Source: Acidovorax sp. (GTDB lineage Bacteria; Pseudomonadota; Gammaproteobacteria; Burkholderiales; Burkholderiaceae_C). Taken from it: a stretch of DNA of 57,253 nucleotides. The position numbers and the translations under genes were made by a program. Below, in pieces: positions 37,331-45,609 of the stretch; position 1 is the stretch's first letter; each line of letters begins with the position of its first letter. The notes under the pieces were generated by a model, which saw nothing but the letters and a program-made list of their open reading frames with translations, searched no databases and was not told the DNA's origin. The stretch is taken from the NCBI GenBank assembly GCA_030692685.1, contig JAUXZO010000161.1:1-57253 (forward strand). Direction: 5' to 3'.

Positions 37331-39132
37331 TTTGTGCTCCTCCCATCAAGAAACCTGCGTGCCCACAATTCGAGATTAAGCCACTGCCAGATGTAAAACG
37401 AGTTCTCCTGACTCCCTCGCAAATAGGCTTCGTATTCGCCCCGCGCCCGTTTCGGATCTACCCAGCCACGAGAGCGGAAGCTGTCTGACGCAAGAGTCTG
37501 CGCGACGAGTTCGCGCCAGCCACTCGCCAGCCACTCGCGCTGCGGCGACTGAACTGATCGCTTGGCTGAATAGGCGACTGTGTCGGGTGCACGTCTCGCA
37601 AGCAGCTTGCGAAACAACAACTTGCTTCCTTGTGCGCCAAACAGAAATTTCTCGGGAATTCCAAAACCAAACTCAACGAGGCGATGATCCAGGAACGGAA
37701 CCCGCAGCTCCCGGGAATGCGCCATCGACACCCTGTCGTTAAACCGCAAGCCACGTGGAATTTTTGCACGAAGCAGATCGTCCGCTGCAGCCTGCCGAAC
37801 CGGGCTGGAAAATTCAACTTTCATGGCTTCCACATGCGGCACGCAGGCGCGCAACTGCGCGGTCATGGCCTGCGGACGCAGGCCATCGGTTCCGTCAATC
37901 GATGCACCGGGACGAACCAGCTTGGGGCGCTCCCCCCAGAATGTCTCGAAGTCAGCGGCGAGGCGTTCACGCTCTGGCGGCGATGTGGCACTGGCGACAT
38001 AGATCTGGTGATAACGCTTGTATCCCAAAAAGACCTCATCAACGCCGTTGCCATCGAGCAATACGGTGACGTCTTTCCCGCGGGCTAACTCATACAGCGC
38101 GTTGTAGCCACAAACGAAAGTGCCCCCAAAAGGTTCTGCCTGTGACCGCACGGTTTGCGGCAGATAGCCGTTAATCCTGTTCAGGTCGAGGCTTGCAACA
38201 TGCAGGGTCCCCCCTTCAGATACCTCATTCACCCATGGCAGCTCGCTGTAACCCGCGTAGTCCTGGGTAAAAAGATGCGCATGCCCCAGCTCGGCAAGCG
38301 TCGTCCTCACAAGCATGGACGAGTCAACACCGCCAGAAACATTAAGTCCGACAGCGACGTCTGCAACCAGGTGGGACCGCACTGCTTGCACAATGAGCTC
38401 TTCGGTCCGGTCAAGCAGTTCGCTTTCGGAAGCGCCCGACAGATCGGGGATGTGGTCAGCCAGGCTATACCACTGCCGCTGCGATAAGGTGCCTGTTCTC
38501 AAATTAACCGTTTCCAGGCTGGCTGGTGCAACTGATTCAACGCCCGAGAAGAAAGTATGGACGCTGTGGTCGTAAAGCCCATCTTGCAGATAGGTCAATA
38601 TGGTGGAGTTGTCAGCCTGGATACTCGGCAAAAAACGCAGCAGCGGGGGAATTTCGCTTGCAAAGAAAAACGCTTCGCCGACTTTTATCCGATAGAGGGG
38701 CTTGATGCCAAAGCGGTCCCGAACCAGCGTCAACTCGCCCAGTTGCGCATCATGAATGGCAAATGCGAACATACCCACCAACTTGTCGAGACACGCCGGC
38801 CCCCACAAGGACCAGGCAGCCATCAATACCTCCGTATCGCTGCGAGTTCGCCATTGCCAAAGATCGCCGATTTCATCACGCAAAGCACGATAGTTATAGA
38901 TTTCACCATTGAATATGATGGTGTAACGACGGCAGTGCGAGGTCATCGGCTGATTAGACGAGTCCGCGACATCAATAACCTTAAGGCGGGCGTGACCCAG
39001 AAACAGGCGACCTTCAGCCTCGACCACATGACTACGCGCGTCTGGCCCTCGGTGGCGTAGGTCAGCCAATCCTGTGATCAGCCACTCAGGATTGACTCCA
39101 CGGGGATCAAAAGCTGCAAGTATTCCGCACAC
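37327..39132 (-). CDS. AsnB-type glutamine amidotransferase, copy 2 (divergent)
   Basis: A 601-residue class II amidotransferase beginning Met-Cys (MCGILAAF) from a GTG at 39132. The glutaminase domain has HRGPDARS, FNGEIYN and RSDTEVL. The synthetase domain has SGGVDSS at 266-272. The usual SGxGxDE segment reads LDGNGVDEVFLGY (359-371), with Asp replacing Ser, unlike the other two copies in this cluster. It is coupled to the formyltransferase. It could amidate a carboxylate of the nonulosonic or uronic acid; a canonical asparagine role is unlikely. Confidence 0.87.
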   Translation of the reverse strand: MCGILAAFDPRGVNPEWLITGLADLRHRGPDARSHVVEAEGRLFLGHARLKVIDVADSSNQPMTSHCRRYTIIFNGEIYNYRALRDEIGDLWQWRTRSDTEVLMAAWSLWGPACLDKLVGMFAFAIHDAQLGELTLVRDRFGIKPLYRIKVGEAFFFASEIPPLLRFLPSIQADNSTILTYLQDGLYDHSVHTFFSGVESVAPASLETVNLRTGTLSQRQWYSLADHIPDLSGASESELLDRTEELIVQAVRSHLVADVAVGLNVSGGVDSSMLVRTTLAELGHAHLFTQDYAGYSELPWVNEVSEGGTLHVASLDLNRINGYLPQTVRSQAEPFGGTFVCGYNALYELARGKDVTVLLDGNGVDEVFLGYKRYHQIYVASATSPPERERLAADFETFWGERPKLVRPGASIDGTDGLRPQAMTAQLRACVPHVEAMKVEFSSPVRQAAADDLLRAKIPRGLRFNDRVSMAHSRELRVPFLDHRLVEFGFGIPEKFLFGAQGSKLLFRKLLARRAPDTVAYSAKRSVQSPQREWLASGWRELVAQTLASDSFRSRGWVDPKRARGEYEAYLRGSQENSFYIWQWLNLELWARRFLDGRSTN

Positions 39133-39276
39133 GTTCTTCCCGCTTTCTCTATCTCTGAAACGCCGGAAACTGGCGATTCGCCCAGTTGAAGACCTTGCAA
39201 GCGTCTGAATGTTCGCTCAGAAACCTACAGGCTCTGAAAACGAAGCCGACACCGTCAAAACTGAAAATATAGATTC

Positions 39277-40035
39277 TCATTTCCTGCAACTTTCGAGATG
39301 GTAGTCTGCCAGCGTCTTGCGGAGAGGGGCAATCCCGCACTTGGCTATTGCATGGAGAACCGAATACTTAATATCCTCTCCAATTGCTGCTTGGCCAATG
39401 GCGTAGCTTACTTTTCGCAGCTCAATATGCTCACTTTTAAACAGCTCCTCATCCTGATAGTCGTCCGCACCTCGTCCGCATAAGTAGATCTCAGACCTAA
39501 ATAACCGGCAACGCCGAATCAACCGCTCGTTACTTTTGAATGCATCCAGCCCCAAGGCTGTGCCTCGATAGGTTGGCGTTCCGATGCCAAGCAAGGATGC
39601 AATATGGGAAATCATATGAATATTTAAATCTGCAACCGTGACGCAGTTCAAATAGGCCTTCTCGAATTCCGCGATGACTGGCGCAATTTCAAAAAAATTC
39701 GGAAGACCGGCGAGGTTCAGTGTTAAGGTCTTCTGAATCTTGCGCAGAGTTGCCTCATCGCGTACGTACAACTTGTCCGCAATTCGTTGATCATTTCCCT
39801 TCTGAACGGGAAGTGTCAGGTGCCCAGACTTGCTACCGAGAAGCAGCTCCACCCGATTGACGTAGGACTGTTTTGTATATTGAACGTCGTCGGAAAAAAC
39901 AAAAATGTCGGCCTTGGCCATTTTCTCGAAATAGCCAAACCAAGGAAAGAAGTTTGGCTGGTGGCCAGATACTATTGGACCAACGGCAACCGGGCTCGGA
40001 GCTGTTTCGGGTGAACTACCTGAACACGTATTCAT
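39277..40035 (-). CDS. WbqC-like family protein
   Basis: A 252-residue member of the WbqC family, which occurs in many O-antigen and antibiotic loci but lacks an established biochemical role. The N-terminal signature is SGHQPNFFPWFGYFEKM near residue 24, followed by FVFSDDVQYTKQSYVNR and LTLPVQKG. No signal peptide or membrane segment is seen. It overlaps the methyltransferase gene upstream by 20 bp. Because of the conserved His-Gln-Pro and Asp residues, an enzyme acting on a nucleotide-linked intermediate is plausible but unproven. Confidence 0.85.
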   Translation of the reverse strand: MNTCSGSSPETAPSPVAVGPIVSGHQPNFFPWFGYFEKMAKADIFVFSDDVQYTKQSYVNRVELLLGSKSGHLTLPVQKGNDQRIADKLYVRDEATLRKIQKTLTLNLAGLPNFFEIAPVIAEFEKAYLNCVTVADLNIHMISHIASLLGIGTPTYRGTALGLDAFKSNERLIRRCRLFRSEIYLCGRGADDYQDEELFKSEHIELRKVSYAIGQAAIGEDIKYSVLHAIAKCGIAPLRKTLADYHLESCRK

Positions 40036-40813
40036 TGCACCCCATCCGTCCAGCGCATGTGCGCAACTTCTTTAGCTCAAGTCCACGCGGCAGGAAAAAC
40101 TCAAGAACTACCTCTGGTTTTGCGACCTCAAACGGATACCCCCCTAGCCAATCCAGCATGTCATGCCACATCGACATCCCGCGCTCCAACTGGAGCCGCC
40201 CAAGCACCAGTCGTACAGCAAAACGCAAAAATAGCAAATTGGGGGCGTGAAGCAAAATTAGAAATGGGCGGGACAAGGGCCACCGATTAAACACTTTCTT
40301 TGCGTAATTCCAGTATCGGCTGACAACACCTTGATCGTTGTAAATCGCAATAGAAAGCGCTCCGCCAGGCTTCAGCGCACTTGCCGCATTTGCAAATGCC
40401 TTCACCATCGTCCCGGTGTGATGCAGCACCCCCAACGAGTACACGATATCGAACTGCTCAAGTCCCTTGACGTAGTCCGCATCAAGAACTGATCCCTCAT
40501 CAATGCACCGATCCATATCTCCCGCGCGATACCGACGCTTCCTTTCTCGAGTGCACGCAACTGATGCCGGATCGTAGTCAAAGGAACATACTTTGGCACC
40601 CAGACGCCTTGCGGCAAGCGAAAACAAGCCACGACCTGAACCGATATCAAGAAAAGACTTGTCTGCCAGGGACTTTAGATCGAGCGTCTGTAGCAGAGTG
40701 GCCTCCGCTTCACGGATACGATCTTCGTCAACTACTGCCAGGAAGCAGCTCCAGTTTTCACCAAACTGAAAGCGTTCACCAGATTTCACTTCGAATGAGT
40801 GATCAGGAGTCAT
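40016..40813 (-). CDS. SAM-dependent methyltransferase (class I)
   Basis: A 265-residue protein with motif I FLDIGSGRGLFSLAARR near residue 54, CSFDYDPASVA, then FDIVYSLGVLHHTGTM and LKPGGALSIAIYND. The C-terminal part includes a hydrophobic stretch around residues 175-205 and a YPFEVAKPEVVLEFF segment common in glycan-locus methyltransferases. The target is unknown. It lies six bases downstream of the glycosyltransferase gene and overlaps the WbqC gene. Confidence 0.84.
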   Translation of the reverse strand: MTPDHSFEVKSGERFQFGENWSCFLAVVDEDRIREAEATLLQTLDLKSLADKSFLDIGSGRGLFSLAARRLGAKVCSFDYDPASVACTRERKRRYRAGDMDRCIDEGSVLDADYVKGLEQFDIVYSLGVLHHTGTMVKAFANAASALKPGGALSIAIYNDQGVVSRYWNYAKKVFNRWPLSRPFLILLHAPNLLFLRFAVRLVLGRLQLERGMSMWHDMLDWLGGYPFEVAKPEVVLEFFLPRGLELKKLRTCAGRMGCNEYVFR

Positions 40814-40819
40814 TTTTCT

Positions 40820-42028
40820 CTAACTAGCTTTTGGTATTGTTTTTGAAATCACGGTGAACGAGCCGTCTTTCCACGAGCTACTTTCATACGTACCCCGCTT
40901 TATGGCTTCGAAACAAGCGCGCAGTTGCTCGGCACGGGCACGCAGGGAGTGCTTCTCAAAAACAAGTCTTCTACCAGCCGTAGCGACCGCCTGGGCGCGA
41001 TCAATGTCCGCGCCAAAAATTTGCAAAACGTCCGGCAGACTAGCCGGATCCGCATTAATGTAATGCTCGCCATCCCTGAAACCCATCTCCGAAAATCCGA
41101 GGGGTGGAGAACAAATCATCATTGCACCAGCAGCCGGAATCTCAAAGAATTTTCTGATAGGAATACCGAAGGCACCCCGCGCTGTATAGACATAACGGGT
41201 GTCAATAAGGTCTCGGAAAAAGAAAAGATTAAAAAGCTTCAAGGGAATAAATCTGCCAAAAACAGGCATTCCCATACGATTAGCCAATCGAAACCCATTG
41301 AAAATCCCCTTGGTGGAAAGCCCCATACCCTTCCCTTTAAGCGCTGCGACAGCCTGCCGCCGAAGAACATATTCAACACCTGGAATTGAAACACTGGCAG
41401 TACGCGCAGAAAGCCCCCGGAATGAAAATTCAGAATCGGCAATAAAATGCAAAGCCGTTACGATCCGTTCAGGGTGCGCGGTCGTGAAATCCGCCCAAGC
41501 ATTTGAGATGCGGTCCCTTTTTCGAACAAAATGCGCCTCCTGATTCGCCCAGCTGGGTAGCTGTTCAAGGCGGGCTGCGAATGTTGAATCCGGTGCAATC
41601 ACATGCAATCCAAATTTCTCAAGCCTTTCGATGTGATTGCCAGTGCAACCATAGTAATCGAGGGTAACCAAGCAGGCAAAACGCAACGGGATCGGCGTCA
41701 AAGGCACAGCAGCCAATACATCGTCGAAATACTTCACCAAGTCATTCGGCGACGAGGCTAGAGCGGTGAAACGCTTGGCATATTTGGCTGCGGCCAAGGT
41801 ATCCTCTGAAGAGCGGGAGAACAAGGGGACATTCGGCCCGAGCACCAAGGCATCGTAAGGACCTGTTTGATCTATAAATCGCAGCAGCCCCTGTGAAAGC
41901 TGTGCCTCGGAGACGAACCCAGGCCCGTAGAAGCAAATGTCATCTACGGCTGCTGCCACCAAGGTTGACATCAAGGTGTTGGTCGGGTTCAGCGAATGAA
42001 GATGCGCGTCGGTATAAAGAATCTTCAT
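40820..42028 (-). CDS. Glycosyltransferase, GT-B fold (CgeB-like)
   Basis: A 402-residue protein resembling CgeB/Glyco_trans_1_2 glycosyltransferases. The C-terminal domain has a Phe-Glu motif in GIPIRKFFEIPAAGAMMIC near residue 310, FRDGEHYINADPASLPDVL, and a terminal KHSLRARAEQL helix. ATG at 42028 begins the first strand (MKILYTDAHLHSLNP); an upstream TTG at 42058 is not favoured. The GGAG at about 14 bases upstream is somewhat distant. It should add one sugar to the repeat unit. Confidence 0.75.
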   Translation of the reverse strand: MKILYTDAHLHSLNPTNTLMSTLVAAAVDDICFYGPGFVSEAQLSQGLLRFIDQTGPYDALVLGPNVPLFSRSSEDTLAAAKYAKRFTALASSPNDLVKYFDDVLAAVPLTPIPLRFACLVTLDYYGCTGNHIERLEKFGLHVIAPDSTFAARLEQLPSWANQEAHFVRKRDRISNAWADFTTAHPERIVTALHFIADSEFSFRGLSARTASVSIPGVEYVLRRQAVAALKGKGMGLSTKGIFNGFRLANRMGMPVFGRFIPLKLFNLFFFRDLIDTRYVYTARGAFGIPIRKFFEIPAAGAMMICSPPLGFSEMGFRDGEHYINADPASLPDVLQIFGADIDRAQAVATAGRRLVFEKHSLRARAEQLRACFEAIKRGTYESSSWKDGSFTVISKTIPKAS

Positions 42029-42054
42029 ATCAACCGATTCGCTCCTGCAGAATT

Positions 42055-42801
42055 TCAATAATTAGGACGGCCAAATTGAGCCACATCACCGTCATAGTCA
42101 GAGCCAACTCGACGGGAGCGACCGTCAATGCAAAGCTGGACACGCTGTCTTGGGCGTAACGGCTCAGCAGTCCACCATTCAGGGTGAGTCAACGCGTACA
42201 GGCGTTCAATAGAGGGATCATTCACCAAGTCCATCAAACGCTCGTGGCGCCAGACGCCATTACTATCAGAACAATACCTAAAGCCCTGGACCAACGTTGG
42301 TGCAGATGCATTGATCAGATTAGCATGGCGATGGTTACTCAATGCGACTCCACTTTGCGCCGTCGGATTGTGAAGTGAAAAACAGTCGATCGGCTTGCCA
42401 ATTAAGCCAGACAAAAGGTTCTTCTCATTTATCAGAGCTGCTTCAAGCACCGCCATGTTTCCACTGTAAACGCTGGCGTCAAAATGCAGTCCTATCCTGT
42501 GCCCAAGGGACGAAATTCTTTTTATCAGCGCAGTAACAGAAGGCTCGCACGGGTTATAAAACCGCGAGCCCAACATCACAAAATAATCTGAACTAACACC
42601 TGACACAGCCTCGATTTCAGCCATTTTCAACGCTCGATGCGGGGACATATCGATGTCATGGCGCCAAATGGCGACGCGGCCCTGGTCGGCAATATCATGA
42701 AATCCGATGAACCTGAAACGCGCCATGGCCGCATTCAAGAGATTGGCGTACCCAACCTCAGTGAAGTCTTCAATGGCCAGATCGGGGTCCATTCCGTTCA
42801 T
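42055..42801 (-). CDS. Polysaccharide-deacetylase-like protein
   Basis: A 248-residue protein with a NodB-like metal motif WRHDIDMSPHRALKMAEIE near residue 46. It then shows YFVMLGSRFYNP and GHRIGLHFDASVY near residue 103, and FSLHNPTAQSGV near 140; the conserved His and Asp residues could form a CE4 metal site. Such proteins recur in O-antigen clusters without known substrates. It has no signal peptide and is presumably cytoplasmic. A second in-frame ATG is three codons downstream. This is the second deacetylase-type gene of the window and is not closely similar to the one at 35655. Confidence 0.68.
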   Translation of the reverse strand: MNGMDPDLAIEDFTEVGYANLLNAAMARFRFIGFHDIADQGRVAIWRHDIDMSPHRALKMAEIEAVSGVSSDYFVMLGSRFYNPCEPSVTALIKRISSLGHRIGLHFDASVYSGNMAVLEAALINEKNLLSGLIGKPIDCFSLHNPTAQSGVALSNHRHANLINASAPTLVQGFRYCSDSNGVWRHERLMDLVNDPSIERLYALTHPEWWTAEPLRPRQRVQLCIDGRSRRVGSDYDGDVAQFGRPNY

Positions 42802-42896
42802 CGTCGTTGCACATGTGTTTGTTCGAATCGCTGATTGATTTCACCTTCAGCCGTAATGAGAGTCTCTTCCTCGTGTAGACAAGTGTAGCCTGCGAT

Positions 42897-43811
42897 TCAT
42901 TCGGACCAGACGGCAACACCAAATCCGTTTTTTCCAAAACCGTCCCCGTTGTAGACCATGTAGCGAGCCTTGGCGAATTCAAATACGCAGGGATAACAGA
43001 TCATGTCGCGCGATTGATCATCATCTGCGTCAATGCCCGCCATCGCATCGTTCCGCTGCCAGGACTGGCCATCGCTGGACTCGGCATAACCAATCCTATA
43101 TTTCCCAATTTTGGCGCTCACAAATGAGAACCACATTTTATAGGTTTCATCTCCTAGCTTGGTGACCCAGGAGCGCGCAATATTTGTTTCTCCAGGTGCA
43201 TAGTCAATTGCCACCTTACCCTCACGCCGCCAGTCGATGCCGTTTTGAGACTCTGCGCATTTGATGTGGTAGTGCGACTGAAGAGTCCCATCCGCTTTAC
43301 GCGACCAAGCAGTGCCCGATACATAGGTCATCCGCCACATACCATCGTCAATATAGACGTGCGGCGAAGTAACGAGACATGGGTCATGAATGCTGCGGGA
43401 CATAATTGGCGCTACTGAGTGCTTGACGAAATGCTCGCCGTCTTCGCTAACCGCAAGTCCAATGGAGGCATAGAACATGGGAGCCTCAGCGCCTTGGTTC
43501 CAGCCGATGTAGTACATGAAATATTTTTGATCATGCTTAACGACGGAAGCAGGGAATACGCCATGCTCATCAAAGGTGCCAATACCCCCCGGCGTCAGCA
43601 CAGGCTGCTCTGAATATGCGGAAAAACTCACTCGCTCGCCATCAAGCGATAAGTCCACAAAATCCACACTCGAATGCTGCGACGCATCCCTCGCTGCAAA
43701 AAATACCCTCACTTTATCTTCCAGAACAAGTGCGGAAGGCAGTTGGGCATGAGAGTGCGCTCGCTGGGGCCTGCCTTCTGGCAAGGAATAAAACGCAATT
43801 TTTTTCCACAT
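42897..43811 (-). CDS. Five-bladed beta-propeller protein, GH43/GH130-like, function unknown
   Basis: A 304-residue protein built of repeated blade motifs: FDEHGVFPASVVKHD, YFMYYIGWNQG, IGLAVSEDGEHF, SIHDPCLVTSPHVYIDDGMWRMTYVSG, KCAESQNGIDW, RIGYAESSDGQSW and YNGDGFGKNGFGVAVW. The pattern of Ala-x-Ser-x-Asp-Gly blade ends is typical of clan GH-F/GH-J folds. It has no signal peptide, so it should be cytoplasmic, which is odd for a glycosidase. It may be a phosphorylase-like or transferase enzyme of glycan assembly. It lies in the decoration block between the deacetylase-like and acyltransferase genes. Confidence 0.72.
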   Translation of the reverse strand: MWKKIAFYSLPEGRPQRAHSHAQLPSALVLEDKVRVFFAARDASQHSSVDFVDLSLDGERVSFSAYSEQPVLTPGGIGTFDEHGVFPASVVKHDQKYFMYYIGWNQGAEAPMFYASIGLAVSEDGEHFVKHSVAPIMSRSIHDPCLVTSPHVYIDDGMWRMTYVSGTAWSRKADGTLQSHYHIKCAESQNGIDWRREGKVAIDYAPGETNIARSWVTKLGDETYKMWFSFVSAKIGKYRIGYAESSDGQSWQRNDAMAGIDADDDQSRDMICYPCVFEFAKARYMVYNGDGFGKNGFGVAVWSE

Positions 43812-43883
43812 AAGTGATCAGTATCTTTCTTGGCACCTGTGCTGCAATTGCAGCCGGATTGGCCCGCTCAGCAGGCATCGGCT

Positions 43884-44546
43884 TCAAAATTTCAGTTTAT
43901 TGCTTGGAACGCGATGCGCCTCGGTGCCCTCGGGGACGTATACCCCGCAGAATATCGTGTCCTTCATGATTAAGGCACCTGCCCCGATCAAAGACTCGTC
44001 GAGAACTTTGACGCCGTCGCGAAGAGTGGCATTGACGCCGATAAAGACGTTATTTCCAATCTCGCACGAACCCGAGATCACCGCATGAGAAGCGATAAAG
44101 CAATGCTGACCTACTCTGCCATGGTGGCCAATATGATTTCCTGACCAAAGAATCGTATTGTTTCCGATGGACGTGAAGGGCTGAATCGTGTTGTCTTCGA
44201 AGATAAACACATTGTCACCCAGCGTGGTCGACGGCCAGATATTTACATCAGGATGAACGAACGTTGCGCAGGTATAACCATGGCTTTTAACCTCCTCGTA
44301 TGCCGCCTGGCGTAGCTTGTTCATCTTTCTGTAACCTATGGCGACAAACGCATCATAAGAATCCGGGGGACAATTTTTAGACAGGGTCTCCAACTCATAC
44401 AGGGGACAGCCATAGATAGCTTCTGTTTTCCGGAACTCCGCATGGCAGGCGAATCCCTCGACTACGTAATCAGTACATTTTTCAAAATAAACTCTCGCCA
44501 CTTCGGCAAAAAGTCCTGCGCCCACAATGACTAGCTTTTTTTTCAT
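43884..44546 (-). CDS. Left-handed beta-helix acyltransferase (NeuD/PglD-like)
   Basis: A 220-residue protein with an N-terminal Rossmann-like domain (LVIVGAGLFAEVARVYF) and a C-terminal hexapeptide-repeat domain from about residue 95. His in the IGHHGRVGQHCFIASHAVISG stretch is the likely catalytic base, as in PglD. Such enzymes acetylate the 4-amino group of UDP-sugars (PglD, LegH) or the sialic-acid hydroxyl (NeuD). It could serve the second DegT aminotransferase (47550) in a bacillosamine/legionaminic-type route. A clear ATG at 44546 starts it. Confidence 0.85.
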   Translation of the reverse strand: MKKKLVIVGAGLFAEVARVYFEKCTDYVVEGFACHAEFRKTEAIYGCPLYELETLSKNCPPDSYDAFVAIGYRKMNKLRQAAYEEVKSHGYTCATFVHPDVNIWPSTTLGDNVFIFEDNTIQPFTSIGNNTILWSGNHIGHHGRVGQHCFIASHAVISGSCEIGNNVFIGVNATLRDGVKVLDESLIGAGALIMKDTIFCGVYVPEGTEAHRVPSNKLKF

Positions 44547-44565
44547 TTTGGATTCCCCTGATTTT

Positions 44566-45609
44566 TCAGGCAGCTACCAATTCGTCAAACGGCAAGACAT
44601 AGAAACCTTCATAGTGCTTTAGAAGATCATCCTTGCTTTGAATGCGTACGTCAGCGTTAAACACCCGCGTGAAGTAATAGTACGGATACTCTGTCGTTCC
44701 CCAACGCTTCTTAAAGTCATACACGCCGCCTTGACTAAGCCAGGTTCCACCCCAATTCCAGTTGACATGCCCCCGTCGCATGGAATCCTGCATCGCTTGA
44801 TAGATGATCAGTGACAGCGCTTGCGTGTTCCGAAATTCTTCAAGTATGACAGGCGTGAAGTACTCAACAGTCCGATTGAAATTGAATAGCAAAAGCGCCC
44901 CCATCGCCTCATTTCCCTTTTTTGCGAGATAAATCGACCAATCCTCGGGCTCCATCGTCTCGCAAACCAAGGAAAAGAAAGAACGTTTTTTTGCGATCCC
45001 TCCAATAGCTTCCATATTTTTGACATGCGTGTCGTACAAGAAATCCATGGCCTGAGAATCCTGGCGGCGCTCCACGACAATCCCATCGCGCAAAGCTCTT
45101 CGGATATTTCTTGGTCTTGGATCATCAAACGATTTCATTAACCCCTCCGCGTCCATACCTGGAGCGAAGTGAGTTATCAGCCCAATTCTCTCATCCAGGA
45201 AATCGTGGTGGGCGTGTCGTCTGTAAAAATCGGCATCCTTCTCGAGAGGATTCGTGATGATCGTTGCACTTGCACTGCCAGCTTGAGCGGCCATCTCAAA
45301 AAATGCATCGAGCAATGCGACCTTAGCCTCATCATCTTTGCTCTGTTGAATTACCGCGCCATTACTTCCATAGTAAGCCAGGGAGTTGTACACGGGCCCA
45401 AGGAATCCATCCTTACACATAAAGGGCAACACACCGACGATAGCGCCATCCCGTACCGCTTCAAGCCACCCTGCCTGCGCACCAAGATGGCGAGACACCA
45501 AGTTGATAAAGCGCGGACTGCCGTAGACAAGCGCATTGGGGCATGCATTGAGAAAGGCCTGCATGTCCGGCCTTTCCATTCCACTGACGGTACAACGTAC
45601 TGTCAGCAC
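44566..45609 (-). CDS. FemAB/GNAT-fold acyl- or aminoacyltransferase
   Basis: A 347-residue protein resembling the BioF2-like (Acetyltransf_6) and FemAB group. It has VLPFMCKDGFLGPVYNSLAYYGSNG near residue 60, FDDPRPRNIRRALRDG near 165, WSIYLAKKGNEAMGALLLF near 225 and FKKRWGTTEYPYYYFTR near 300. FemAB proteins use aminoacyl-tRNA; GNAT relatives use acyl-CoA. In glycan loci they are thought to attach acyl or aminoacyl groups to amino sugars. The start is GTG at 45609 overlapping the AsnB-3 stop by seven bases. The acyl donor is unknown. Confidence 0.8.
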   Translation of the reverse strand: MLTVRCTVSGMERPDMQAFLNACPNALVYGSPRFINLVSRHLGAQAGWLEAVRDGAIVGVLPFMCKDGFLGPVYNSLAYYGSNGAVIQQSKDDEAKVALLDAFFEMAAQAGSASATIITNPLEKDADFYRRHAHHDFLDERIGLITHFAPGMDAEGLMKSFDDPRPRNIRRALRDGIVVERRQDSQAMDFLYDTHVKNMEAIGGIAKKRSFFSLVCETMEPEDWSIYLAKKGNEAMGALLLFNFNRTVEYFTPVILEEFRNTQALSLIIYQAMQDSMRRGHVNWNWGGTWLSQGGVYDFKKRWGTTEYPYYYFTRVFNADVRIQSKDDLLKHYEGFYVLPFDELVAA

